NCBI GenBank assembly: GCA_947003675.1
Contig: CAMQPJ010000077.1
Location: forward strand, 1 to 6,410
Source of the DNA: an uncultured Collinsella sp.
Lineage (GTDB): Bacteria; Actinomycetota; Coriobacteriia; Coriobacteriales; Coriobacteriaceae
DNA: 6,410 nucleotides
Reading direction: 5' to 3'
Below, in pieces: positions 1 to 5,461 of this stretch. Under the pieces are notes generated by a model. It did no database searches. It was not told the DNA's origin and worked only from the letters and a program-made list of their open reading frames with translations. Numbering within the stretch: position 1 is the stretch's first letter; each line of letters starts with the position of its first letter. The translations under genes and the position numbers were made by a program.

Positions 1-54
1 GGCTATTATACCACGGTGGCATCACCTATATGTCAATGTTGGTCTAACAGAGCC
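1..54 (-). mobile_element. Terminal fragment of an insertion sequence (ISL3- or IS6-like end) inserted in pelG
   Basis: Read on the minus strand inward from base 54, the sequence begins GGCTCTGTTAGACCAACATT. GGCTCT-type tips followed by a 20-30 bp inverted repeat are typical of ISL3-family ends; IS6-family ends also begin GG(C/T)TCTGTTGC, so the family is not settled. The segment is about 42% GC, well below the adjoining gene. The pelG reading frame has a stop (TAA, 45-47) inside it, and protein similarity to PelG starts only at the boundary. Both candidate families make 8-bp target duplications, and the first 8 bases of flanking DNA (55-62) are strikingly AT-rich. Only one end is visible; the transposase would lie left of the window. 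The alternative is a chimeric assembly join. Confidence 0.6.
5..36 (-). promoter_or_regulatory. Possible inward transposase promoter in the IS end
   Basis: On the minus strand a perfect TTGACA hexamer (31-36) is followed by a perfect TATAAT hexamer (5-10). The 20-bp spacer is longer than the preferred 16-18, so strength is doubtful. The position, just inside the terminal repeat and pointing into the element, is where many insertion sequences carry their transposase promoter. No transposase start codon is inside the window. Confidence 0.35.
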
Positions 55-62
55 TAATTATT
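55..62. repeat. Candidate 8-bp target-site duplication (one copy visible)
   Basis: TAATTATT directly abuts the IS tip and is also the first in-frame PelG sequence (part of Leu-Ile-Ile before Trp-Ala-Gly). An AT-only octamer inside a GC-rich gene is the kind of target such elements prefer. The second copy would lie beyond the far end of the element, outside this window, so the duplication is inferred. Confidence 0.4.
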
Positions 63-828
63 TGGGCCGGCCCCATTGGCGTGCAGGTCAAGGGCTTGTT
101 TTATGGCGCACCCTACCACGATGTGCCGGCGCTCATTGCGTTTTTGACCATTCTGGTCACGACCGTCAACTTTGTGGTGTCGGTCGAGGTTAACTTCTAT
201 CCGCGCTACCGCGACTACTACAGCCTGTTTAACGACGGCGGCGTGGTGGGCGACATCGTGGTGGCCGAGGAGGAAATGCTCGCCACGCTCAACCGGGAGC
301 TGCGGTTTTGCGCGCTCAAGCAGCTGTTTGTGACGGCAGCGGTCATCTCGCTCGAGACCACGGTGCTCTCGGCCCTGCCACTGGGCTTCAACAATCTGAT
401 GCACGGGTATTTCCGTACGCTGTGCGTGGGCTATGGCCTGTATGCCGTGGGCAATACGGTGATGCTCATCTTGCTGTACTTTACCGACTACAAGGGCGCC
501 GTGCTTGCCTCCGGGCTGTTCGCGGGCGTGGCGGGGCTGGCGACCATCGTCTCGCTGTTCTTTCCGCAGCAGTTTTATGGCTTTGGCTTTTTGCTCGGCG
601 CGGCGGTGTTTTTTGTTGTGGCGCTCATGCGGCTCGATACCTATACCGCCAACTTGCCGTATCGTATCCTGAGTCAGCAGCCCATTGTGGCGACCGACAA
701 GACGGGTCGCTTTACGGAGCTGGGCTGCTTGCTCGACCGTGCCGAACAGCGCTACGAGGAGCTGCGTCTAGAGGGCGAGCCGCATGGTGCGTTTGAGCGC
801 ACGGTGGTCCGTGTGTATCGCAATCGTT

Positions 829-835
829 GGGGAGG
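829..835 (+). promoter_or_regulatory. Ribosome binding site that decides the cotH-like start
   Basis: GGGGAGG lies 5 bases before the ATG at 841, inside the end of the pelG reading frame. It favours 841 over the in-frame upstream ATG at 784, which has no comparable site and would place a non-signal-like extension before the lipoprotein signal. Confidence 0.75.
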
Positions 836-840
836 TCCTG

Positions 841-2610
841 ATGACCGATAGGATGATATCGCGTCGCCGCTTGATTGAGGCGGCTGCCGGCACACTGCTG
901 CTTTCGGGCTGCTCTTCGCAGGACGAATCCTCGACAAAAAAGACCAAGAAGCAGGACAAGATTAAAAAGGCCGATGCGTCTAGCGAGATCAAGCATCTTC
1001 GCGACAAGGACGAGCTGTACGAGGTTTACGACGACTCGGGCATCGTATGCATGTACCTGACGGTCTCTCGCGGCAACAGCTCTGAGAATACCGATCATAG
1101 CTGGACCGAGATCAATACCTACTCGGTCTACGACTATGCCGACATGGGCGTGACGCGCTATCAGGTTATGGGCCTGCTGCAGCCTGGCGATGATAAGGGC
1201 CCCGTTGCTGGCGAGGTCGGCTATGGCGAGGAGGCACCCAACGCCACGGTGCAGGTGCGCGGTCAGACGTCGAGTACCTATACGCAAAAGAACTACAAGG
1301 TGGAGCTCAAAAAGGGCAAGGGCACGTGGCGCCAGCAGCGCGCGATTGCGCTCAACAAGCACATGGGCGAGGGCATGCGCTTTCGTAACAAGATGGCCTA
1401 CGATCTGATCCGTGGCATTCCCCAGATGATGGGCCTGCGCACGCAGTTTGTGCACTTATGGGTGTGCGACCAGACCGAAAAATCTAACGACACCTTTGAG
1501 GACTACGGACTGTTTACGCAGGTCGAGCAGCTCAACAAGACGGCGCTCAAGGCCCACGGTTTGGATAAGAGCGGGCATCTCTATAAGGTGAACAGCTTCG
1601 ATTTCCATCGCTTCGAAGACACCATTAAGCTCACCGATGACCCCGACTATAACCAGACGGCGTTTGAGGGCATGCTCGAGATTAAGGGCGATTCGGACCA
1701 TACCAAGTTGATCGAGATGCTCCATGCGCTCAACGACGATACGCAAAAGATCGACGATGTGCTCGACACCTACTTCGATACCGAGAACCTGGTCTATTGG
1801 ATGGCGTTTCAGATCTTGACGGGCAATTGCGATACGCAGAACCGTAACTGCTATCTGTACAGCCCGCTTAACTCCAAGGTCTGGTACATCCTGGATTGGG
1901 ACAACGACGGCATGCTGCGCAAGTTCGAGTTGAGCCTGACAGGGTTCTCGGATTATGCGAGCTGGGAGCGCGGCGTGAGCAACTACTGGGGCAATGTGCT
2001 GTTTAACCGCGCGTTGCGCAGCAAGTCGTTCCGCAGCGAACTCGATAGCGCCGTCAAGGACCTGCGCTCGTATTTGACCGAAGAGCGTCTGAGCAAGATG
2101 GTCGAGCATTATCGTGAGGTCACGGAGCCGCTCGTCTTTGCTGCGCCCGACCTCGATAACCTGCCCGTGACCAAGGACGAATACGAGCAGATTGCCGCGG
2201 CGATTCCTTCCGAGATCGAGGAGAACTATAAGAGCTTTCGCGAGAGCTATAAAAAGCCCATGCCGTTCTACATTGGCGTGCCGCAGATCGATAACGGTAA
2301 GCTGCGCATCAACTGGGATGCGTCCTACGACTTTAAGGCGCGCGACATTCGCTATACCGTGGAGCTTGCGCGCGACTATGCCATAAGCGACGTGGTCTTT
2401 AAGGCCGAGGACGTGCTGCTGCCCGAGGTGACGTGCGACGCGCCCGACACCGGCCAGTACTTTGTGCGTGTGCGCGCCACCAACTCCGACGGCTATACGC
2501 AAGATGCGTTTGACTACTACGTGACCGATGACGGCAAGCAGTACGGCATGAAGTGCTTCTACGTGCAAGACGGCGGTAAGGTCGTGGAGGACACGTATGA
2601 GGAGGGCTAG
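841..2610 (+). CDS. CotH-family kinase-like lipoprotein with C-terminal FnIII-like domain
   Basis: The product is 589 aa. CotH proteins are atypical protein kinases first known from spore coats; many homologues sit in exopolysaccharide clusters with unknown targets. The N-terminus has SRRRLIEAA (residues 7-15, twin-arginine-like) and a lipobox LLSGC, giving lipid attachment at Cys24, then a Lys-rich linker to about residue 45. The CotH core shows RGQTSSTYTQKNYKVEL (140-156), RNKMAYDL (182-189), YGLFTQVEQ (222-230 with Glu229), GNCDTQNRN (328-336) and the acidic DWDND (352-356), expected to bind metal. Residues about 475-575 look like a fibronectin type III domain, with VELARDY and YFVRVRATNSDGY strands. 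The start overlaps pelG by 11 bp, and the end overlaps the VTC gene by 14 bp, so translation is probably coupled. It likely acts outside the membrane. The family call is firm; kinase activity and substrate are inferred. Confidence 0.87.
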   Translation: MTDRMISRRRLIEAAAGTLLLSGCSSQDESSTKKTKKQDKIKKADASSEIKHLRDKDELYEVYDDSGIVCMYLTVSRGNSSENTDHSWTEINTYSVYDYADMGVTRYQVMGLLQPGDDKGPVAGEVGYGEEAPNATVQVRGQTSSTYTQKNYKVELKKGKGTWRQQRAIALNKHMGEGMRFRNKMAYDLIRGIPQMMGLRTQFVHLWVCDQTEKSNDTFEDYGLFTQVEQLNKTALKAHGLDKSGHLYKVNSFDFHRFEDTIKLTDDPDYNQTAFEGMLEIKGDSDHTKLIEMLHALNDDTQKIDDVLDTYFDTENLVYWMAFQILTGNCDTQNRNCYLYSPLNSKVWYILDWDNDGMLRKFELSLTGFSDYASWERGVSNYWGNVLFNRALRSKSFRSELDSAVKDLRSYLTEERLSKMVEHYREVTEPLVFAAPDLDNLPVTKDEYEQIAAAIPSEIEENYKSFRESYKKPMPFYIGVPQIDNGKLRINWDASYDFKARDIRYTVELARDYAISDVVFKAEDVLLPEVTCDAPDTGQYFVRVRATNSDGYTQDAFDYYVTDDGKQYGMKCFYVQDGGKVVEDTYEEG

Positions 2611-3388
2611 CGCGCTGCTTGAGCGCCTGGCGGCCCCGCCTGCGCGTGCTACGCAGGAGCGCTACCGCCACGAACTCAAATATCTCATTAACGAGGGCGA
2701 GCACGCCGCGCTTGCCTGTCGCATGTCGCCGGTCTTTAAGCTGGACAAGCATGCACGGGCGGGCGGTTACACCATCCGCAGCCTGTATTTTGACGACTAC
2801 TGCAACTCGGCCTACGAGGAAAAAGATGCCGGTATTCTCATGCGCAAAAAGTATCGCGTGCGCATCTATAACGGTAGCGACAAGGCGATTAAGCTCGAGC
2901 GCAAAAAGAAGTACGGCAGCTGGATTTACAAGGAGGACGCGCCGCTCACGCGTGGCGAGTTTGAGCAGATCCTAGCCGGCGACTACGATTTTTTGCTGCG
3001 GAGCCCCCACCAACTCTGCCGTGAGTTCTACATCGAGTGCATCTGCAATATGATGCGCCCGCGGACCATTGTGGATTACGAGCGTGAGCCGTGGGTGATG
3101 GACGAAGGAACCGTGCGTATTACGTTTGACATGAACGTGCGCGCGGCGGTGGGGAGCTTTGATATCTTTGACGCGACCTTGCCCGCGCTGCCCGTGCTGG
3201 AGCCCGGCAAGCTGGTGATGGAGGTCAAATTTACCGAGTTTTGCCCGCAGCTGGTGCGCGATATGGTACCGCCTGGCGCGGCGGAGCTCACGGCGGTCTC
3301 CAAGTACTGCCTGTGTTACGAAAAGACCGCCTACTTGCGCGGCTTTAACTACTGGGAATCGGATTTTGAGAACCGAGGGGATATTTAG
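2597..3388 (+). CDS. VTC-domain protein (polyphosphate polymerase-like triphosphate tunnel fold)
   Basis: The product is 263 aa, almost entirely one VTC domain. In the yeast Vtc4 complex this tunnel-shaped domain makes polyphosphate from ATP. Basic and acidic tunnel residues are recognisable: RHELKYLI (residues 24-31, Lys28), YTIRSLYFDD (58-67), KYRVRIYN (85-92, Arg87 and Arg89), KLERKKKYG (99-107, Lys99, Glu101), then RITFD, MEVKF (208-212, Glu209, Lys211) and SKYCLCYEK (235-243). No SPX domain, signal peptide or membrane helix is seen, so the protein should be cytoplasmic and would need a partner for the membrane. GGAGG at 2586-2590 sits 6 bases before the ATG; the start overlaps the cotH-like gene by 14 bp and the stop is 3 bp before the DUF4956 gene. 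The Arg-rich first 20 residues precede the domain. Fold assignment is strong; polyphosphate as product is inferred from the family, since some bacterial members are uncharacterised. Confidence 0.88.
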   Translation: MRRASALLERLAAPPARATQERYRHELKYLINEGEHAALACRMSPVFKLDKHARAGGYTIRSLYFDDYCNSAYEEKDAGILMRKKYRVRIYNGSDKAIKLERKKKYGSWIYKEDAPLTRGEFEQILAGDYDFLLRSPHQLCREFYIECICNMMRPRTIVDYEREPWVMDEGTVRITFDMNVRAAVGSFDIFDATLPALPVLEPGKLVMEVKFTEFCPQLVRDMVPPGAAELTAVSKYCLCYEKTAYLRGFNYWESDFENRGDI

Positions 3389-3391
3389 ACC

Positions 3392-4057
3392 ATGAGCACC
3401 AGAGACTTTTTTAAGAACTCCGTCTTGGAGGCGTTTGGTCAGGTCGACCCTTCCAAGATTGGCCTGTCGCTGCTCGTGGCGCTCGCCATGGGCATCCTGA
3501 TCTATTGCGTGTACAAGCGCTTCTTTACCGGCGTGGTGTACTCGCGCAGCTTTGCCGTGACGCTTGTGGGCATGTGTGTGCTCACCTGCATGGTCACGCT
3601 TGCGATCTCGACCAACGTGGTCATCTCGCTCGGTATGGTCGGTGCTCTGTCCATCGTCCGCTACCGTACGGCGGTCAAGGATCCGCTCGACCTGCTGTAT
3701 CTGTTTTGGGCCATTACCACGGGCATTACGGCGGGCGCCGGCATGTATGCGCTCGTGGGGCTCACGGCGGTGGTCATCGTGGCGATGATCGCCGGCTTCG
3801 CGAGCCACCAGGACAAGGCGCGCGTGTACATGATGGTCATTCACTACACGGGCCAGACCACCGGTGACGATATCGTGCGCGCCTTTGGGCGCACCAAGTT
3901 CACCGTCAAGTCCAAGACTATGCGCGGCGACAAAGTCGAGATGGCCGTCGAAGTGTTCTCGGACGGTGTGGATATGCCCTATGCCGACGCCATCCGCGCG
4001 CTCGATGGCGTGGAAGACCTCACATTGATCCAATATAACGGCGAATACCACGGGTAA
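3392..4057 (+). CDS. DUF4956 multi-pass membrane protein
   Basis: The product is 221 aa. Hydrophobic segments lie near residues 23-41, 54-73, 76-89 (short, ending at a basic RYR), 101-119 and 120-136, giving three to five passes. The family signature GALSIVRYRTAVKDPLDLLYLFWAI is intact (84-108). A soluble C-terminal domain (about 140-221) alternates strands and helices in a pattern like a ferredoxin/ACT fold. The central motif and tail loosely recall MgtC-type membrane proteins; that is my inference. DUF4956 genes are commonly next to VTC and CotH genes, and here the start is 3 bp after the VTC stop. GAGGGG at 3375-3380 is a somewhat distant ribosome binding site. The biochemical role is unknown; a membrane anchor or polymer/phosphate conduit for the cytoplasmic VTC enzyme is plausible. 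It is the last gene of the operon. Confidence 0.86.
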   Translation: MSTRDFFKNSVLEAFGQVDPSKIGLSLLVALAMGILIYCVYKRFFTGVVYSRSFAVTLVGMCVLTCMVTLAISTNVVISLGMVGALSIVRYRTAVKDPLDLLYLFWAITTGITAGAGMYALVGLTAVVIVAMIAGFASHQDKARVYMMVIHYTGQTTGDDIVRAFGRTKFTVKSKTMRGDKVEMAVEVFSDGVDMPYADAIRALDGVEDLTLIQYNGEYHG

Positions 4058-4063
4058 CTATGT

Positions 4064-4087
4064 TCCGGCGTTTTAACAAACGCCGGA
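4064..4087. terminator. Strong hairpin after the operon, no U-tract
   Basis: TCCGGCGTTT (4064-4073) and AAACGCCGGA (4078-4087) form a perfect 10-bp stem with a 4-base TAAC loop, starting 7 bases after the DUF4956 stop. Neither strand has a T-run after the stem, so it is not a textbook intrinsic terminator. It may be a U-less terminator or a 3'-end protecting hairpin. Confidence 0.5.
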
Positions 4088-4258
4088 CCGCTCGACGCTG
4101 CGCACGCATCTGCCGGGCGATCTGCCGCTCAAACCGTCGCTCGCGTACATGAAGTACGCGTCGCTCCTCTTTCGCGGCACCTCGCCACGGCGGCTGCGCG
4201 CTCGCTGACGTTTGCTTGACCTGGGCGGGCCGATTTGGTCCGCAGGCCGTCTTCACGG
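4088..4258. other. Non-coding gap with several inverted repeats
   Basis: No frame here gives a credible protein. Inverted repeats seen: CGCGTAC/GTACGCG (4142-4148 and 4154-4160, 5-base loop); CTG+CGGGCC paired with GGTCCG+CAG (4221-4245, one G-U pair and a 2-base bulge on the left arm); and CCGT/ACGG (4247-4258, CTTC loop). The density of short stems suggests a structured leader, a dispersed intergenic repeat, or degraded sequence. I cannot tell which from one copy. Confidence 0.4.
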
Positions 4259-4259
4259 G

Positions 4260-4265
4260 TATTAT
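4260..4265 (+). promoter_or_regulatory. Probable -10 element of the repressor gene
   Basis: TATTAT matches the TATAAT consensus at 5 of 6 positions and lies 2 bases before the LacI-type operator, so transcription would start within the operator. The best -35 candidate, TTGGTC at 4235-4240, is weak and gives a 19-base spacer. The placement makes repression by the downstream gene product likely. Confidence 0.4.
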
Positions 4266-4267
4266 GG

Positions 4268-4281
4268 TGAAAGCGATTTCA
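4268..4281. promoter_or_regulatory. LacI-type operator in front of the repressor gene (autoregulatory site)
   Basis: TGAAAGCGATTTCA is a near-perfect palindrome around a central CG (only one base pair of seven is mismatched), the hallmark of LacI-family sites. It differs at only 2 of 14 positions from the two operator copies before the PTS gene. It lies 15 bases upstream of the chosen GTG start and just after a -10-like hexamer. Confidence 0.7.
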
Positions 4282-4296
4282 ATGACAGGGGTGCTC

Positions 4297-5277
4297 GTGG
4301 TAAAGATGAAAGATGTGGCCGAGCTGGCGGGCGTTTCGAGCGCCGCGGTCTCGCGCTACCTCAACGGTGGGTATATCTCGGCGGATAAGGCCGAGCGCAT
4401 TAAGCAAGCGATTGAGCTGACCGGATATGTGCGGTCCAGCCAGGCTCGCGCGCTGCGCACCGGCTCCACCAAGCTCATCGGCGTCATCGTGCCCAAGATC
4501 AACTCGGAATCCGTGAGCCGCATTACCGCCGGCATTGGCCAGGTGCTCGGTCGCCGTGGCTACCAGATGCTGCTTGCCAATACCGACAACGCGGCCGATC
4601 GCGAGCTCGAGTATCTTGATTTGTTCCAGAACCATCCGGTCGATGGCATTGTGCTGGTAGCAACCATGATTACCGACGAGCACCGTCGGGCGATTGAATC
4701 GTGCCGTGTGCCCATCGTGCTGATCGGTCAGAATGTTGAGGGCGCGGCGTGCGTCTATCACGACGATTACGAGGCCGCCTTTGAGCTGGGCCATGCGCTT
4801 GCGGGTCGCGTGGACGGCAAGATTGCCTATATTGGAGTTACCGAAGAGGACCGCGCGGCCGGTTATGACCGCCGTCGCGGTTTTGAGGCCGGCTTGCGCG
4901 CCGCGGGCAACCCGCTCGATGCCGCCTTGATTCGCCTGGGCTCGTTTACGCTCGACTCGGGCTATGGTGCGGCGCGTGAACTGCTTTCCGTCGACCCCGA
5001 TGTTTCGTTTATCGCGTGCGCGACCGACACCATGGCGGCGGGCGCGCTGCGTGCCATCGATGAGGTTCGCGGCATGGGCGAGGGTATACACCGCGTGAGC
5101 GGTTTTGGCGACAACGCGTTTTTGCGCGCGCTGACGGGCGGCATTCCCACCGTGCATTATGGCTACCTGACCAGTGGCGTCGAGGCGACCAATATGTTGC
5201 TCAACACGCTCGATGGCGTGGAGGGGGAGAGCGGTCTCAAGACGCTCAAACTCGGCCATCAACTTATGAATGTCTAG
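4297..5277 (+). CDS. LacI-family transcriptional repressor, probable regulator of the adjacent sucrose-type PTS
   Basis: The product is 326 aa, normal for the family. The N-terminal helix-turn-helix is clear: MKDVAELAGVSSAAVSRYLN (residues 4-23). The hinge region around SSQARALR (47-54) leads into the periplasmic-binding-protein-like sensor domain from KLIGVIVP (59-66), which ends near the C-terminus. The family binds a sugar or sugar phosphate that releases it from DNA. I chose GTG 4297 because AGGGG at 4286-4290 is 6 bases upstream, the protein then starts MVKMKDVA as LacI regulators usually do, and the operator at 4268-4281 stays outside the gene. Starts at ATG 4264 or TTG 4216 lack such support and would add untypical residues. 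It is followed after 184 bp by an EIIBC gene carrying matching operators, so a ScrR-like role is the best guess. The actual inducer cannot be read from sequence. Confidence 0.93.
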   Translation: MVKMKDVAELAGVSSAAVSRYLNGGYISADKAERIKQAIELTGYVRSSQARALRTGSTKLIGVIVPKINSESVSRITAGIGQVLGRRGYQMLLANTDNAADRELEYLDLFQNHPVDGIVLVATMITDEHRRAIESCRVPIVLIGQNVEGAACVYHDDYEAAFELGHALAGRVDGKIAYIGVTEEDRAAGYDRRRGFEAGLRAAGNPLDAALIRLGSFTLDSGYGAARELLSVDPDVSFIACATDTMAAGALRAIDEVRGMGEGIHRVSGFGDNAFLRALTGGIPTVHYGYLTSGVEATNMLLNTLDGVEGESGLKTLKLGHQLMNV

Positions 5278-5317
5278 GCTTTGGGCATGTCTGCCTGCCT
5301 TTGAGGCCCCTGTTTTT
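5277..5317 (+). terminator. Weak candidate terminator after the repressor gene
   Basis: GGCTTT (from 5277) can pair with GAGGCC (5303-5308) through a wobble-rich stem, with the region 5283-5302 in between, and TTTTT follows at 5313-5317. The stem is imperfect and begins in the stop codon. It could end the repressor transcript before the PTS promoter; partial read-through is possible. Confidence 0.3.
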
Positions 5318-5326
5318 GCGGTAAAA

Positions 5327-5356
5327 CTACCATTCGCCGGCTTTTTCCTACCGTTC
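5327..5356 (+). repeat. Imperfect 9-bp direct repeat upstream of the operators
   Basis: CTACCATTC (5327-5335) and CTACCGTTC (5348-5356) match at 8 of 9 bases, 21 bp apart (about two helical turns), just upstream of the operator pair. This is a possible binding site for a second regulator, or chance. Confidence 0.25.
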
Positions 5357-5360
5357 ACCC

Positions 5361-5366
5361 TACTAT
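5361..5366 (+). promoter_or_regulatory. Possible -10 element of the PTS gene
   Basis: TACTAT matches TATAAT at 4 of 6 positions and directly abuts the first operator, the same arrangement as in front of the repressor gene. No good -35 hexamer is seen at 16-18 bases, so the promoter call is tentative. Confidence 0.25.
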
Positions 5367-5380
5367 GAAAACGATTACAG
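5366..5380. promoter_or_regulatory. LacI-type operator, copy 1 (PTS promoter)
   Basis: TGAAAACGATTACAG is identical to the copy at 5392-5406. Its first 14 bases are a partial palindrome around a central CG and also satisfy the catabolite-response-element pattern TGWNANCGNTNWCA. The adjacent LacI-family gene makes local repression the simplest reading. Confidence 0.75.
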
Positions 5381-5391
5381 ACATATGAAAC

Positions 5392-5406
5392 TGAAAACGA
5401 TTACAG
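5392..5406. promoter_or_regulatory. LacI-type operator, copy 2 (PTS promoter)
   Basis: This is the second exact 15-bp copy, starting 26 bp after the first (about 2.5 helical turns) and 56 bp before the PTS start codon. Two sites at one promoter suggest cooperative or graded repression. Confidence 0.75.
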
Positions 5407-5445
5407 TGTAAGTGTCAAAGGTAGTCGGGTGCGCATGCACCCGTT

Positions 5446-5457
5446 GGAGGAAAGGGA
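5446..5457 (+). promoter_or_regulatory. Ribosome binding region of the PTS gene
   Basis: GGAGG (5446-5450) and AAGGGA (5452-5457) are stacked before the ATG at 5462. The second has the shorter spacing (4 bases), the first the better match (11 bases). Confidence 0.55.
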
Positions 5458-5461
5458 AGTC

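Larger units (their letters stand above)
55..851 (+). pseudogene. pelG: PelG-type exopolysaccharide export protein, 5' part missing (IS-disrupted)
   Basis: PelG is an integral membrane protein of the polysaccharide transporter (MOP flippase-like) superfamily. It works with the glycosyltransferase PelF in moving Pel-type polysaccharide across the membrane. What remains is a C-terminal part of roughly 264 codons in one open frame; full PelG proteins are around 450-500 residues. Counting from the GTG at 81, about five hydrophobic segments are seen (residues 17-37, 82-102, 114-134, 140-160, 166-186). A family-typical stretch with VEVNFYPRYRDYY follows the first segment. The last 65 or so residues are a soluble tail. 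The N-terminal helices are absent and the frame stops at 45-47 inside the IS end. The GTG at 81 has no ribosome binding site, so I do not treat the ORF as an intact small gene. The stop overlaps the next start by 11 bp, so it belonged to the downstream operon. Confidence 0.75.

Noticed and set aside
39..60. Outward promoter from the IS end driving the downstream genes
   Set aside because: TTGGTC (39-44) has no -10-like hexamer at a workable spacing in the flanking DNA.
784..840. Upstream ATG at 784 for the CotH-like gene
   Set aside because: It has no ribosome binding site and would put 19 residues before a well-formed lipoprotein signal; ATG 841 has GGGGAGG at the right distance.
81..851. 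Reading 81-851 as a complete small membrane protein
   Set aside because: The GTG at 81 has no ribosome binding site, and the homology pattern is that of the C-terminal part of PelG joined to foreign DNA.
1456..2568. Long antisense open frame opposite the CotH-like gene
   Set aside because: It lies wholly inside a clearly coding gene and has His/Arg/Leu/Val-rich composition with no recognisable domain. GC-rich codon bias commonly leaves such frames open.
2972..4051. Long antisense open frame (359 codons) spanning the VTC and DUF4956 genes
   Set aside because: It runs across two confidently assigned genes and its translation is His/Asp/Arg-rich with no domain; best seen as a by-product of GC-rich codon use.
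4020..4256. Minus-strand frame of 78 codons over the gap before the repressor
   Set aside because: It is extremely Arg-rich, overlaps the DUF4956 end and the hairpin, and has no recognisable domain.
4216..4296. Upstream starts (TTG 4216, ATG 4264) for the repressor
   Set aside because: They lack a good ribosome binding site, add residues not seen in LacI regulators, and would bury the -10-like element and operator in the coding sequence.
4279..5358. Long antisense open frame opposite the LacI-type gene
   Set aside because: The opposite strand encodes an unmistakable LacI regulator over its full length; the antisense product has no family features.
5366..5406. Two-copy repeat as a CRISPR or origin iteron
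   Set aside because: There are only two copies with an 11-bp gap, and the palindromic central-CG pattern matches a LacI operator next to its regulator gene.
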